This document shows, piece by piece, positions 10,859 through 18,973 of a DNA stretch of 64,000 nucleotides (position 1 is the stretch's first letter; each line of letters starts with the position of its first letter). The notes below the pieces were generated by a model, which did not search any database, was not told the origin of the DNA, and saw nothing but the letters and a program-made list of their open reading frames with translations. Origin of the DNA: Nocardioides sp. Its GTDB lineage: Bacteria > Actinomycetota > Actinomycetes > Propionibacteriales > Nocardioidaceae. The position numbers were made by a program, and so were the translations under genes. The stretch covers positions 32,362 through 96,361 of the forward strand of contig PBYI01000039.1 in assembly GCA_002729525.1 (NCBI GenBank), given 5' to 3'.

Positions 10859-12556
10859 ATGGCAACCACTGATCGCTCCACGACCGCTCCCGACGAGTCC
10901 GGGGAGTACACCCACGCCCAGCTCATGACGATCCTGTCGGGGCTGATGCTGGCGATGTTCCTCGCGGCCCTCGACCAGACGATCGTGTCGACGTCGATCC
11001 GCACGATCGCCGACGACCTCCAGGGTCTGTCCATGCAGGCGTGGGCCACCACGGCGTACCTCGTGACGATGACGATCACCACGCCGATCTACGCCAAGCT
11101 CGGCGACCTCTTCGGCCGCAAGAAGCTCTTCCTGTTCGCCATCACCGTCTTCGTCGTCGGCTCGGCCGCCTGCTCGTTCGCGGGCTCCATGACCCAGCTC
11201 GCCGTCGCGCGGGCCTTCCAGGGCCTCGGCGCCGGCGGCCTCATCCCGCAGGTACTCGCGATCATCGGCGACCTGGTGAAGCCGCGCGAGCGCGCTCGCT
11301 ACACGGGCTACTTCATGGCGACGTTCGCGACCTCCAGCGTGCTCGGCCCGGTCATCGGCGGCTTCCTCGCCGGCCAGGACTCCCTGCTCGGCCTCACCGG
11401 CTGGCGCTGGGTGTTCCTCGTCAACGTGCCTGTCGGCATCGTCGCGCTGCTCGTCGTCAGCCGCACCCTGCACGTGCACCCGCCCGCCTCCGACGGCCGG
11501 AAGGTCCGCATCGACTGGTGGGGCGCGGTCGCGCTCAGCCTCGGCGTCGTGCCGCTGCTGGTCGTCGCCGAGCAGGGCCGCGAGTGGGGCTGGGGCTCCG
11601 CCGGTGCCCTGACCTGCTACGCCCTCGGCGCGGTCGGCGTGCTCGCGTTCGTGGGGATCGAGAAGGTCATGGGCGACGCCGCCCTCATCCCGCTGCGGAT
11701 CTTCCGGCTGCGCGCGGCCGCCGTCGGTATCACCGCCAGCGTGGTCATCGGCATGGCGATGTTCGGCTCGATCATGGCGATCCCGCTCTACCTGCAGATC
11801 GTGCACGGCGCCACGCCGACCGAGTCCGGCCTGCTGATGCTGCCGATGGTGATCGGCATGATGTCGGCCGCGATCTTCTCCGGCCGGATGATCGGCCGCA
11901 CCGGCCAGACCCGCATCTTCCCGATCGTGGGCTCCGGCATCGCGGTCGTGGCGATGCTGCTGCTCTCGCTCACCACCGCCGACACCCCGCTGTGGAAGGT
12001 CGCCCCGGCGATGTTCCTGCTCGGCACCGGCCTCGGCAACTGCATGCAGCCGCTCATCCTGATCCTCCAGAGTGCCGTCCCGCCGCGCGAGATCGGCGTG
12101 GCGACGGGTGCCGCGACCTTCTTCCGCCAGCTCGGCGGCACGCTCGGCGTCGCGGTCTTCCTCTCGGTGCTGTTCGGCACCGTCGGCGGCAACATCGCGA
12201 CCGCTGTCGAGGACGCCTCGCAGACGACGGCCTGGCAGCAGACCGTCTCCGACCCGGCCGTGCAGGCCGACCCCGTCGACGGCGCGGTCATCGAGGCGCT
12301 CCAGGGAGGGGACGACACCGTCCTCGCCCAGGTGCAGGACGACTCCTCGATCATCGGCGAGATGAACGACGTCATCGCGCACCCCTTCAAGGTCGGGTTC
12401 GCCGAGTCCATGGACGGCGTCTTCCTCCTGGCCGCCGGGGTGACGGTCCTGGCCTTCCTCGTGCTGCTGCTGATGCCGCGAGTGGAGCTGCGCGAGTCGT
12501 CCGGCATGGCGGCCGCGCGGGCCCAGGCCGCGCAGGAGGCCCGCGGCGAGGCGTAG
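10859..12556 (+). CDS. MFS drug/proton antiporter, DHA2 (14-TM) family
   Basis: Predicted multidrug exporter. The 565-residue protein has about 14 hydrophobic segments. Motif A is GDLFGRKK in the first cytoplasmic loop, motif C-like sequences follow, and LDQTIVSTSIRTIADDL is the motif D1 equivalent of the DHA2 group. The ATG at 10859 was preferred over a TTG two codons earlier because of the TATCAT spacing. It stands alone, without an adjacent regulator, so the substrate cannot be guessed. Confidence 0.88.
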   Translation: MATTDRSTTAPDESGEYTHAQLMTILSGLMLAMFLAALDQTIVSTSIRTIADDLQGLSMQAWATTAYLVTMTITTPIYAKLGDLFGRKKLFLFAITVFVVGSAACSFAGSMTQLAVARAFQGLGAGGLIPQVLAIIGDLVKPRERARYTGYFMATFATSSVLGPVIGGFLAGQDSLLGLTGWRWVFLVNVPVGIVALLVVSRTLHVHPPASDGRKVRIDWWGAVALSLGVVPLLVVAEQGREWGWGSAGALTCYALGAVGVLAFVGIEKVMGDAALIPLRIFRLRAAAVGITASVVIGMAMFGSIMAIPLYLQIVHGATPTESGLLMLPMVIGMMSAAIFSGRMIGRTGQTRIFPIVGSGIAVVAMLLLSLTTADTPLWKVAPAMFLLGTGLGNCMQPLILILQSAVPPREIGVATGAATFFRQLGGTLGVAVFLSVLFGTVGGNIATAVEDASQTTAWQQTVSDPAVQADPVDGAVIEALQGGDDTVLAQVQDDSSIIGEMNDVIAHPFKVGFAESMDGVFLLAAGVTVLAFLVLLLMPRVELRESSGMAAARAQAAQEARGEA

Positions 12557-12559
12557 GTT
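12554..12559 (+). promoter_or_regulatory. putative -10 element of the TerD-like gene
   Basis: TAGGTT overlapping the stop codon of the exporter and 7 nt before the GTG at 12567; leaderless arrangement. Confidence 0.45.
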
Positions 12560-12566
12560 CGAGGGC

Positions 12567-13130
12567 GTGATCGACCTCGAACCCGGAGACGAGCTCGCCC
12601 TCGGCACCGACGGCACCCGCACCCGGCTGACGCTGGGCCTCGGGTGGGACAAGGCCCGCAACGCCGGCGCCCTCGGCACCGGCCTGCCCGACGTCGACCT
12701 CGACGCCTCGGTGGTGCAGTTCAGCGGCAGCCAGCTTTTCGACCTCGCCTTCTACAACAACCTCGCCACCCGCGACGGCTCGGTCGTGCACGCCGGCGAC
12801 AACCGCAGCGGCGCCGGCGAGGGCGACGACGAGACCATCTCGGTCGACCTGGCGAAGGTCTGGCACTCCGTGGACACCCTCTTCGTGCTGGTCACCAGCT
12901 ACCAGGGGCACAGCCTGGAGTGGATCAACCGCGCCTACTGCCGGCTGGTCGACGCCGACGCGGGGGAGGAGTTCGGGCAGGTCCACCTCACCGGAGGCGT
13001 GCCCGAGACCGGCCTCGCGGTCGCGCGCCTGCGGCGTACCGACCGGGGGTGGGTGCTGCGCGCGCTCGGCCAAGGCGTCGCCGCCACCCAGCCCGCCCGC
13101 GCGGTCAACGCGCTCGCCCGGCTGCTCTGA
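12567..13130 (+). CDS. TerD-family calcium-binding stress protein
   Basis: Member of the TerD/TerZ/TerE family (tellurite-resistance and general stress-linked Ca2+-binding proteins). At 187 residues it has the usual length. The family signature HAGDNRSGAGEGDDETISVDL (Ca2+-binding Asp-rich loop) is followed by VWHSVDTLFVLVTSYQG. It stands alone, not in a ter operon, as often in actinobacteria. GTG start chosen for its leaderless -10. Confidence 0.9.
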   Translation: MIDLEPGDELALGTDGTRTRLTLGLGWDKARNAGALGTGLPDVDLDASVVQFSGSQLFDLAFYNNLATRDGSVVHAGDNRSGAGEGDDETISVDLAKVWHSVDTLFVLVTSYQGHSLEWINRAYCRLVDADAGEEFGQVHLTGGVPETGLAVARLRRTDRGWVLRALGQGVAATQPARAVNALARLL

Positions 13131-13175
13131 CGGTCAGCCGGTCGTCGCGGTTCGTCGGGGTGCCCCCGGGGCTCC

Positions 13176-13181
13176 TACGAT
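13176..13181 (+). promoter_or_regulatory. putative -10 element of the TIGR03960 gene
   Basis: TACGAT, 7 nt before the ATG at 13189; no ribosome site. This spacing is why the ATG at 13189 was preferred over the ATG at 13180, which overlaps the hexamer. Confidence 0.45.
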
Positions 13182-13188
13182 GGAGCCC

Positions 13189-15186
13189 ATGTCTGCTCCC
13201 GGAACCAGCGTCTTCGGCCGCCTCGAGCCGCTGCTGCCGTCGGTCTCGAAGCCGATCCAGTACGTCGGCGGCGAGCTCAACTCCACCGTCAAGGACTGGG
13301 ACTGCGCGGCCGACTCGGCCGACGGCGGCCCGACCGTCCGCTGGGCGCTGATGTACCCCGACGCCTACGAGGTCGGCCTGCCCAACCAGGGCGTCCAGAT
13401 CCTCTACGAGGTGCTCAACGAGCGCGACTGGATCCTCGCCGAGCGCACGTACGCCGTGTGGCCCGACATGGAGGCCGTCCTGCGCGCCGGCGACGAGCAC
13501 GGCCCCATCCCGCAGTTCACCGTCGACGCGCACCGCCCGGTCGGCGACTTCGACGTCTTCGGCCTGTCGTTCTCCACCGAGCTCGGCTACACCAACATGC
13601 TCAACGCCCTCGACCTCGCCGGCATCCCGCTGCACGCCGTCGACCGCACCGACGAGCACCCCGTCGTCCTCGCCGGCGGCCACGCCGCGTTCAACCCCGA
13701 GCCGATCGCCGACTTCCTCGACGCCGCCGTGCTCGGCGACGGCGAGGAGGTCGTGCTCGCCATCTCCGACGTCGTGCGCGAGTGGAAGGCCGAGGGCCGC
13801 CCGGCCGGCGACATGCCGACCGCCCGGCTCGAGCTGCTGCGCCGGCTCGCGGTGTCCGGCGCGGTCTACGTGCCCCGCTTCCACGAGGTGTCGTACGCCG
13901 CCGACGGCGCGATCGCGGCCGTCGTACCCACCGTGGCGGGGGTGCCGCACCGGGTGCGCAAGCACACCCTGATGGACCTCGACCAGTGGCCCTACCCCGC
14001 CAAGCCGCTGGTGCCGCTCGCCGAGACCGTGCACGAGCGGTTCAGCGTGGAGATCTTCCGCGGCTGCACCCGCGGCTGCCGGTTCTGCCAGGCCGGGATG
14101 ATCACCCGCCCGGTGCGTGAGCGCTCGATCGAGACGATCGGCGCGATGGTCGAGAACGGCGTCCGCAAGACCGGCTTCGAGGAGGTCGGCCTGCTGTCAC
14201 TGAGCTCGGCCGACCACACCGAGATCGGCGACGTCGCGACCGGCCTCGCCGACCGCTACGAGGGCTCCAACGTGTCGCTCTCGCTGCCCTCGACCCGTGT
14301 CGACGCCTTCAACATCACCCTCGCCAACGAGTTCTCCCGCAACGGTCGCCGCTCCGGGCTGACCTTCGCGCCCGAGGGCGGCAGCGAGCGGATGCGCAAG
14401 GTCATCAACAAGATGGTCACCGAGGACGACCTCATCCAGACCGTCGCGGCGGCGTACTCCCACGGCTGGCGGCAGGTGAAGCTCTACTTCATGTGCGGCC
14501 TGCCGACCGAGACCGACGAGGACGTGCTCCAGATCGCCGAGCTCGCCAAGAAGGTCATCGCCAAGGGCCGCGAGGTGTCGGGCCGCAACGACGTGCGCTG
14601 CACCGTCTCCATCGGCGGGTTCGTGCCCAAGCCGCACACCCCGTTCCAGTGGGCGGCCCAGCTCGACCACGAGACCACCGACGAGCGGCTGCGCAAGCTG
14701 CGCGAGGAGGTCCGCTCCGACAAGCGCTACGGCCGCGCCATCGGCTTCCGCTACCACGACGGCAAGCCCGGCGTGGTCGAAGGACTGCTCTCGCGCGGTG
14801 ACCGTCGCGTCGGCGCGATCATCGAGGAGGTCTGGCGCGACGGCGGCCGCTTCGACGGCTGGAGCGAGCACTTCTCCTACGACCGCTGGGTCGCCGCCGC
14901 CGAGCGCGGCCTCGCCGGCACCGGCGTCGACCTCGACTGGTTCACCACCCGCGAGCGCGACCTCGACGAGGTCCTGCCCTGGGACCACCTCGACTCCGGC
15001 CTCGACAAGGACTGGCTGTGGGCCGACTGGGAGGACGCCCTCGCGGTCGCCGACGGCTCGGCCGACGTCGAGGTCGAGGACTGCCGCTGGACGCCCTGCT
15101 ACGACTGCGGGGTGTGCCCGGAGATGGGCACCGAGATCCAGGTGGGTCCGACGGGGCAGAAGCTGCTGCCGCTGTCGGTCGTCTGA
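13189..15186 (+). CDS. TIGR03960-type B12-binding-domain radical SAM protein
   Basis: A 665-residue radical SAM enzyme of unknown reaction. The N-terminal 250 residues resemble a cobalamin-binding-like domain (WALMYPDAYEVGLPNQGVQILYEVLN). The radical SAM cluster motif CxxxCxxC is C293-TRG-C297-RF-C300. A later GLTFAPEGGSERMRKVINKMV and a C-terminal cysteine cluster (CYDCGVCPEMG) fit the TIGR03960 subfamily. Its usual partner TIGR03936 (18245) is separated here by four genes. A role in tRNA or rRNA modification has been proposed for related enzymes, but I see no direct sign of it. Confidence 0.92.
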   Translation: MSAPGTSVFGRLEPLLPSVSKPIQYVGGELNSTVKDWDCAADSADGGPTVRWALMYPDAYEVGLPNQGVQILYEVLNERDWILAERTYAVWPDMEAVLRAGDEHGPIPQFTVDAHRPVGDFDVFGLSFSTELGYTNMLNALDLAGIPLHAVDRTDEHPVVLAGGHAAFNPEPIADFLDAAVLGDGEEVVLAISDVVREWKAEGRPAGDMPTARLELLRRLAVSGAVYVPRFHEVSYAADGAIAAVVPTVAGVPHRVRKHTLMDLDQWPYPAKPLVPLAETVHERFSVEIFRGCTRGCRFCQAGMITRPVRERSIETIGAMVENGVRKTGFEEVGLLSLSSADHTEIGDVATGLADRYEGSNVSLSLPSTRVDAFNITLANEFSRNGRRSGLTFAPEGGSERMRKVINKMVTEDDLIQTVAAAYSHGWRQVKLYFMCGLPTETDEDVLQIAELAKKVIAKGREVSGRNDVRCTVSIGGFVPKPHTPFQWAAQLDHETTDERLRKLREEVRSDKRYGRAIGFRYHDGKPGVVEGLLSRGDRRVGAIIEEVWRDGGRFDGWSEHFSYDRWVAAAERGLAGTGVDLDWFTTRERDLDEVLPWDHLDSGLDKDWLWADWEDALAVADGSADVEVEDCRWTPCYDCGVCPEMGTEIQVGPTGQKLLPLSVV

Positions 15187-15190
15187 GCGG

Positions 15191-15472
15191 GTGGACCGGG
15201 CTCGGGCGAGCGACCTCCGGACGCTGCTCCACGCCTACCTCGAGGCACGCGGCATGGCCTTCCCGGCCGACGCGTCGAGCGCCCGGCACGTCGCCGAGGA
15301 GGCGGTCGAGCTCGTCGAGGTCGTCGCCCGGGACGGGCGGCGGACGCCGGCGATGGAGCACGAGGTCGCTGACGTCGTCCTGGCCGCCGCGGTGCTCGCC
15401 GAGCACTACGGCTTCACCGTCAAGGACGCCATCCGCGCGAAGACCGCGTACGACGCGGGCCGGGGAGCCTGA
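15191..15472 (+). CDS. MazG-like nucleotide pyrophosphohydrolase
   Basis: A 93-residue all-alpha protein. HVAEEAVELVEVVARD followed by HEVADVVLAAAVLAEHYG matches the MazG/phosphoribosyl-ATP pyrophosphatase metal-binding pattern (E-E-x-x-E then E-x-x-D). Likely hydrolyses a nucleoside triphosphate; the substrate is unknown. The GTG start lies 4 nt after the radical SAM stop, so it is probably co-transcribed with it. Confidence 0.8.
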   Translation: MDRARASDLRTLLHAYLEARGMAFPADASSARHVAEEAVELVEVVARDGRRTPAMEHEVADVVLAAAVLAEHYGFTVKDAIRAKTAYDAGRGA

Positions 15473-15513
15473 CCGCCGCACCAGGCCGACCGGTCGTCCT
15501 CCGGCCACCTCCC

Positions 15514-15519
15514 TACAGT
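15514..15519 (+). promoter_or_regulatory. putative -10 element of the P-loop kinase gene
   Basis: TACAGT lies 6 nt before the GTG at 15526; same hexamer as in front of folC. Confidence 0.5.
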
Positions 15520-15525
15520 GGTCCG

Positions 15526-16071
15526 GTGACCGCTGCTCGGCTGATCCACCTCAACGGTGCGCCCGGGGTCGGCAAGAGCACGCTGGCGGCGCAGTACGCC
15601 GCCGAGCACCCGGGCGTGCTGAACTGCGACGTCGACCGGCTGCGTGTGCTCGTGGGCGGCTGGGCCGACGACTTCGCCGGCGTCGGGACACTCGTGCAGC
15701 CGATCGCGCTCGCGATGATCCGGGCGCACCTCGATGGCGGCCACGACGTGGTCATGCCGCAGATGCTCGCCTCGGAGGAGCGCCGGGCGCTGTTCCGAGC
15801 CGCCGCCGTCGACGGCGGGCACGACTACGTCCACGTCCTGCTCCGGGCCTCGCCGGGCACGGCGGCCGGCCGGTTCGAGACCCGCCCGCCCGACCCGCTG
15901 CACGACGTGATCCGGGCGGTCGTCGACGCGGACGGTGGACCCGAGGCACTGGCCGGGTGGGAGTCCCGGCTGGAGACGGCCGCGGCGGCGAGCGACGTCG
16001 TACGTCTCGACGCCGACGGTGACGTCGCGTCGACGTACCGCGCGCTGCTCGCCGCGCTGCGGGCCGACTGA
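15526..16071 (+). CDS. AAA_33-like P-loop kinase
   Basis: A 181-residue small-molecule or zeta-toxin-like kinase fold. Walker A is GAPGVGKST at residues 11-19. CDVDRLRVLVGGW and a lid-like arginine (RFETRPPDP) follow. The nearest recognisable group is the predicted kinases fused or related to gluconate and shikimate kinases; the phosphate acceptor is unknown. GTG start. No operon partner is evident, and a minus-strand gene converges on it. Confidence 0.7.
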   Translation: MTAARLIHLNGAPGVGKSTLAAQYAAEHPGVLNCDVDRLRVLVGGWADDFAGVGTLVQPIALAMIRAHLDGGHDVVMPQMLASEERRALFRAAAVDGGHDYVHVLLRASPGTAAGRFETRPPDPLHDVIRAVVDADGGPEALAGWESRLETAAAASDVVRLDADGDVASTYRALLAALRAD

Positions 16072-16093
16072 GCGGAGCCGCCTCACCGGGGGG

Positions 16094-16894
16094 TCAGCCC
16101 AGGATCGAGCCGTCCAGCTGGCCGACGGTCGCCTCGACGTAGCAGAAGAACCCCTCGTCGCCGTTCGGGACGGTGTCCTCGGTGACGATCCGGAACTCCA
16201 GGCCGCCCTCGGCGTCGATCTTCGCGGCGTCGTCGGGGGAGATGAGCTCGCGGCACACGTCCTCCTCGGTGAGGCCGTTGGTGGCCTCGATCTCCGAGTA
16301 TGTGCCGACGTAGACGACCTCGATGTCGTGGCCGGAGTCGCAGTCGGCGTTGAAGAAGCTGATCGTGTCGTCCTCCTCGCTGATCACGTCGGCGCACTGG
16401 CCGACCTCGGCGTTGGTCGGGCTGACGACGTTGTTGGCGAAGAAGACTCCAGCGATGATGATGCCGGCCAGGGCGAGCGTGCCGATGATGCCGACGATGA
16501 TCGCGGAGATGGCCGCCCAGCGCCCGCTGCGCTGACCGTCCTTGGTGCGGCGCAGGCCGATGAAGCCGAGGATCGCGCCGACCAGGGACAGGCAGCAGGT
16601 CAGGCTGAGGACGAAGCCGGTGATCGAGACGGCGTCCGTCCCGCCCTTGCTGCCGCCGGGCTGCTGCGGGGCGCCGTACGACGGCTGGCCGTAGGGGTTC
16701 TGGCCGTACGGGTTCGGGGCGCCGTACGGGCTCTGCTGTCCGTAGGGGTTCGGCTGCCCGGGCTGCCCCGGCTGCCCGTACTGGCCCCAGCCGCCGCCCT
16801 GACCGCCCTGGCCGCCGGTGCCGCCCTGGCCGTACGGGTCGTTCTGTCCGTAGGGGTTCGAGTCGCCGCTGGGCGGGTCGTAGGGGTTGCTCAC
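16094..16894 (-). CDS. DUF4190 membrane protein with septum-formation-like C-domain
   Basis: A 266-residue protein. The N-terminal 85 residues are a Gly/Gln/Pro/Tyr-rich tail built on repeats of NPYGQ and GAPNPYG. Two hydrophobic segments follow (ITGFVLSLTCCLSLVGAILGFIGL and AAISAIIVGIIGTLALAGIIIAGVFF), the DUF4190 pattern. An extracytoplasmic domain with paired cysteines (GQCADV, NADCDSGHDIEVVYVGTY, DVCREL, FFCYVEA) resembles the septum-formation family. Function unproven; probably cell-envelope. Start is GTG at 16894 behind AAGGA. Upstream in-frame codons were rejected as compositionally unlike it. Confidence 0.75.
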   Translation of the reverse strand: MSNPYDPPSGDSNPYGQNDPYGQGGTGGQGGQGGGWGQYGQPGQPGQPNPYGQQSPYGAPNPYGQNPYGQPSYGAPQQPGGSKGGTDAVSITGFVLSLTCCLSLVGAILGFIGLRRTKDGQRSGRWAAISAIIVGIIGTLALAGIIIAGVFFANNVVSPTNAEVGQCADVISEEDDTISFFNADCDSGHDIEVVYVGTYSEIEATNGLTEEDVCRELISPDDAAKIDAEGGLEFRIVTEDTVPNGDEGFFCYVEATVGQLDGSILG

Positions 16895-16983
16895 GCGGGT
16901 GTCCTTGCGGTGTCGGGAGGTCCGGGGTCGACGGTGGGTCCGTCCGGGCGGGCCACAGCCTGGCACCGATGGTGCGCGGCCGC

Positions 16984-17007
16984 CGGGGTTGTCGGGGTTG
17001 TCGGGTT
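16984..17007. repeat. short direct repeat GGGGTTGTC
   Basis: GGGGTTGTC occurs twice in tandem, followed by a truncated third copy (GGGTTG), in the 151-bp divergent spacer between the septum-formation-like gene and the AlkZ-like gene. It might be a regulator site; nothing more is visible in that spacer except a CAGGAT -10. Confidence 0.5.
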
Positions 17008-17031
17008 GCGGGTGCTGTCGGTGGGCTCTGG

Positions 17032-17037
17032 CAGGAT
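17032..17037 (+). promoter_or_regulatory. putative -10 element of the AlkZ-like gene
   Basis: CAGGAT, 8 nt before the ATG at 17046, without a ribosome site. Confidence 0.4.
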
Positions 17038-17045
17038 GTCGCGCG

Positions 17046-18248
17046 ATGAGCGACCCCGTCCGACACATCACCGACGACGAGCGCCGCGCCCGCCTGGCGC
17101 GGCGGCACGCCCTCGCGGCCGGCCACTACGCCGCCGATGCCGAGGGGGCGACCCGCGCGGTGGTGGCGCTGCACAGCACCGAGCCCGCCTCGGTGCACCT
17201 CGCGGCGAGGGCGCGGGTGCCGGACCTGACCCGCGACGACGTCGACCGGGCGATCCACGACGAGCGCAGCCTGGTCAAGCAGCTCGCCATGCGGCGCACG
17301 CTGTTCGTCTTCCCACGTGACCTGCTCCCGGCCACCTGGGCGAGCGCGGCCGCCCGGACGGCGACGTCCGAGCGTGCCCGTCTGGCCAAGCACCTGGTGC
17401 AGGCAGGCATCACCGACGACGGGCCCGCCTGGATGGCCTCGACGGGTGACGCCGTGCTGGCCGCCCTCGACGCCTGCCCCGACGGGCTCACCACCGCCGA
17501 GCTGCGCGCCGTCGTGCCGGCGCTCGACGTCCGGGCGGGCCTCCCGTCGTCGGAGATCCACCCGGGCCGGCTGATCACCGTGCTCGGCGCGGAGGCGTCG
17601 CTGGTGCGCGGCACCAACACGCTGCACTGGCGTGCCTTCCGGCCTCGCTGGCAGGCCACGCACCACTGGCTCGGCCCGCAGGACCACCCCTGGCCGACGC
17701 CCGCCGAGGGGTACGTCGAGCTCGTGCGGCGCTGGCTGGAGCGCTTCGGGCCGGGCACCGAGACCGACCTGGTCTGGTGGCTCGGTGCGACCAAGGGCGC
17801 GGTGCGTGCCGCGCTGGCGAGCCTCGGCGCGGTGCCGGTGGGCCTCGACGGCGGCACCACCGGCTACCTGCTGCCCGACGACCTCGTCGAGGAGGACCCG
17901 GTCGACCGGCCCTGGGCGGCCCTGCTGCCGGTGCTCGACCCCACGGTGATGGGGTGGAAGGAGCGTGGCTTCTACCTCGGTCCGCACGCGCCGGACCTGT
18001 TCGACCGCAACGGCAACGCCGGCACCACCGCGTGGCTCGATGGGCGTGTCGTGGGCTGCTGGGTGCAGGATGACGACGCGCGGGTGCACCTGCACCTGCT
18101 CGAGGAGGTCGGCCCGGCCGGCTCCGCGGCCCTCGCGGCACAGGCCGAGCGCCTCACCGCGTGGCTGGCGGGGGAGCGGGTCTCGACCGTGTACCCGTCC
18201 CCGGCCATGAAGGCCGCGCGCACCACCCTGGAGGAGTCCCGACCGTGA
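17046..18248 (+). CDS. AlkZ/YcaQ-like winged-helix protein (HTH_42 superfamily)
   Basis: A 400-residue protein of the superfamily that includes DNA glycosylases AlkZ and YcaQ, which unhook alkylated or cross-linked bases. Recognisable stretches are VALHSTEPASVHLAARARV, the basic MRRTLFVFPRDLLP, LVWWLGATKGAVRAAL, and the end with ERVSTVYPSPA. Where glycosylases of the family carry a Q-x-Q or Q-x-D motif I read H43-S-T45, so catalytic activity is doubtful if my alignment by eye is right. The stop overlaps the GTG of the next gene (GTGA). Confidence 0.75.
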   Translation: MSDPVRHITDDERRARLARRHALAAGHYAADAEGATRAVVALHSTEPASVHLAARARVPDLTRDDVDRAIHDERSLVKQLAMRRTLFVFPRDLLPATWASAAARTATSERARLAKHLVQAGITDDGPAWMASTGDAVLAALDACPDGLTTAELRAVVPALDVRAGLPSSEIHPGRLITVLGAEASLVRGTNTLHWRAFRPRWQATHHWLGPQDHPWPTPAEGYVELVRRWLERFGPGTETDLVWWLGATKGAVRAALASLGAVPVGLDGGTTGYLLPDDLVEEDPVDRPWAALLPVLDPTVMGWKERGFYLGPHAPDLFDRNGNAGTTAWLDGRVVGCWVQDDDARVHLHLLEEVGPAGSAALAAQAERLTAWLAGERVSTVYPSPAMKAARTTLEESRP

Positions 18249-18973
18249 GCAGGCAGCAGCAGCCCGAGCAGCAGGCACCGCCGGTGCAGCGACTCCAGCT
18301 GCGCTACGCCAAGCGCGGCCGCCTCCGGTTCACCAGCCACCGCGACTTCAGCCGGGCCTTCGAGCGGGCGGTGTTCCGTGCTCGGGTGCCGATGGCCTAC
18401 TCCTCGGGGTTCAACCCGCACCCCCGGATCTCCTACGCCGGCGCCGCCCCGACCGGGTCCGCCTCGGAGGCGGAGTACCTCGAGATCGCGCTCGCCGAGG
18501 TCGTCGAGCCGTCGGTCGTCGCCGGCGCGCTCGCCGAGGCGCTGCCCGACGGTCTCGACGTGGTCGAGCTCGTCGACCTCGGCGGCGCCGCCAAGGCCAA
18601 CCTCGCCGACCGGCTCGAGGCCAGCCGCTGGACCATGGACGTCTCCGCGTCCGCCGACGACGCCCGCGCCGCGGTCGAGCAGTTCCTCGCCCGCGACGAG
18701 GTGCTCGTGGAGCGGATGACCAAGAAGGGCCTGCGCCAGCTCGACTGCCGCGCCGCCGTGGTCTCCCTCGACCTTGCTGGCGACCAGCCGGTCGGCGACG
18801 CCCGCCTCGACCTCGTGCTGCGCCACCTCGTGCCCGCGGTCCGACCCGACGACGTGCTCACGGGGCTGCGCGAGACCGGCGGCCTCGACGCCGGCCGGGC
18901 GCCGCTGCTGACCCGGCTGGCCCAGGGCCCGCTCCGCGACGACGGCACGGTCGGTGACCCCTTCCGGCCCTAG
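18245..18973 (+). CDS. TIGR03936-type radical-SAM-linked protein (DUF2344)
   Basis: A 242-residue protein with the family start LQLRYAKRGRLRFTSHRDFSRAFERAVFRA, then MAYSSGFNPHPRISYAGAAPTGSASEAEYLEI. In many bacteria it is fused to or adjacent to the TIGR03960 radical SAM protein, and next to RNase E/G, which lies 2.5 kb downstream here. Function unknown. The GTG start overlaps the AlkZ-like stop. Its TAG stop shares the palindromic CTAG with the stop of the convergent MocR gene. Confidence 0.9.
   Translation: MSRQQQPEQQAPPVQRLQLRYAKRGRLRFTSHRDFSRAFERAVFRARVPMAYSSGFNPHPRISYAGAAPTGSASEAEYLEIALAEVVEPSVVAGALAEALPDGLDVVELVDLGGAAKANLADRLEASRWTMDVSASADDARAAVEQFLARDEVLVERMTKKGLRQLDCRAAVVSLDLAGDQPVGDARLDLVLRHLVPAVRPDDVLTGLRETGGLDAGRAPLLTRLAQGPLRDDGTVGDPFRP

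Noticed and set aside
10847..12679. Long open frames opposite real genes (for example 10847-12679 minus, 21395-25294 minus, 28898-31903 minus)
   Set aside because: Very GC-rich DNA lacks stop codons in several frames. Their translations are Arg/Ala/Gly-rich without recognisable motifs, while the opposite strand encodes known proteins.
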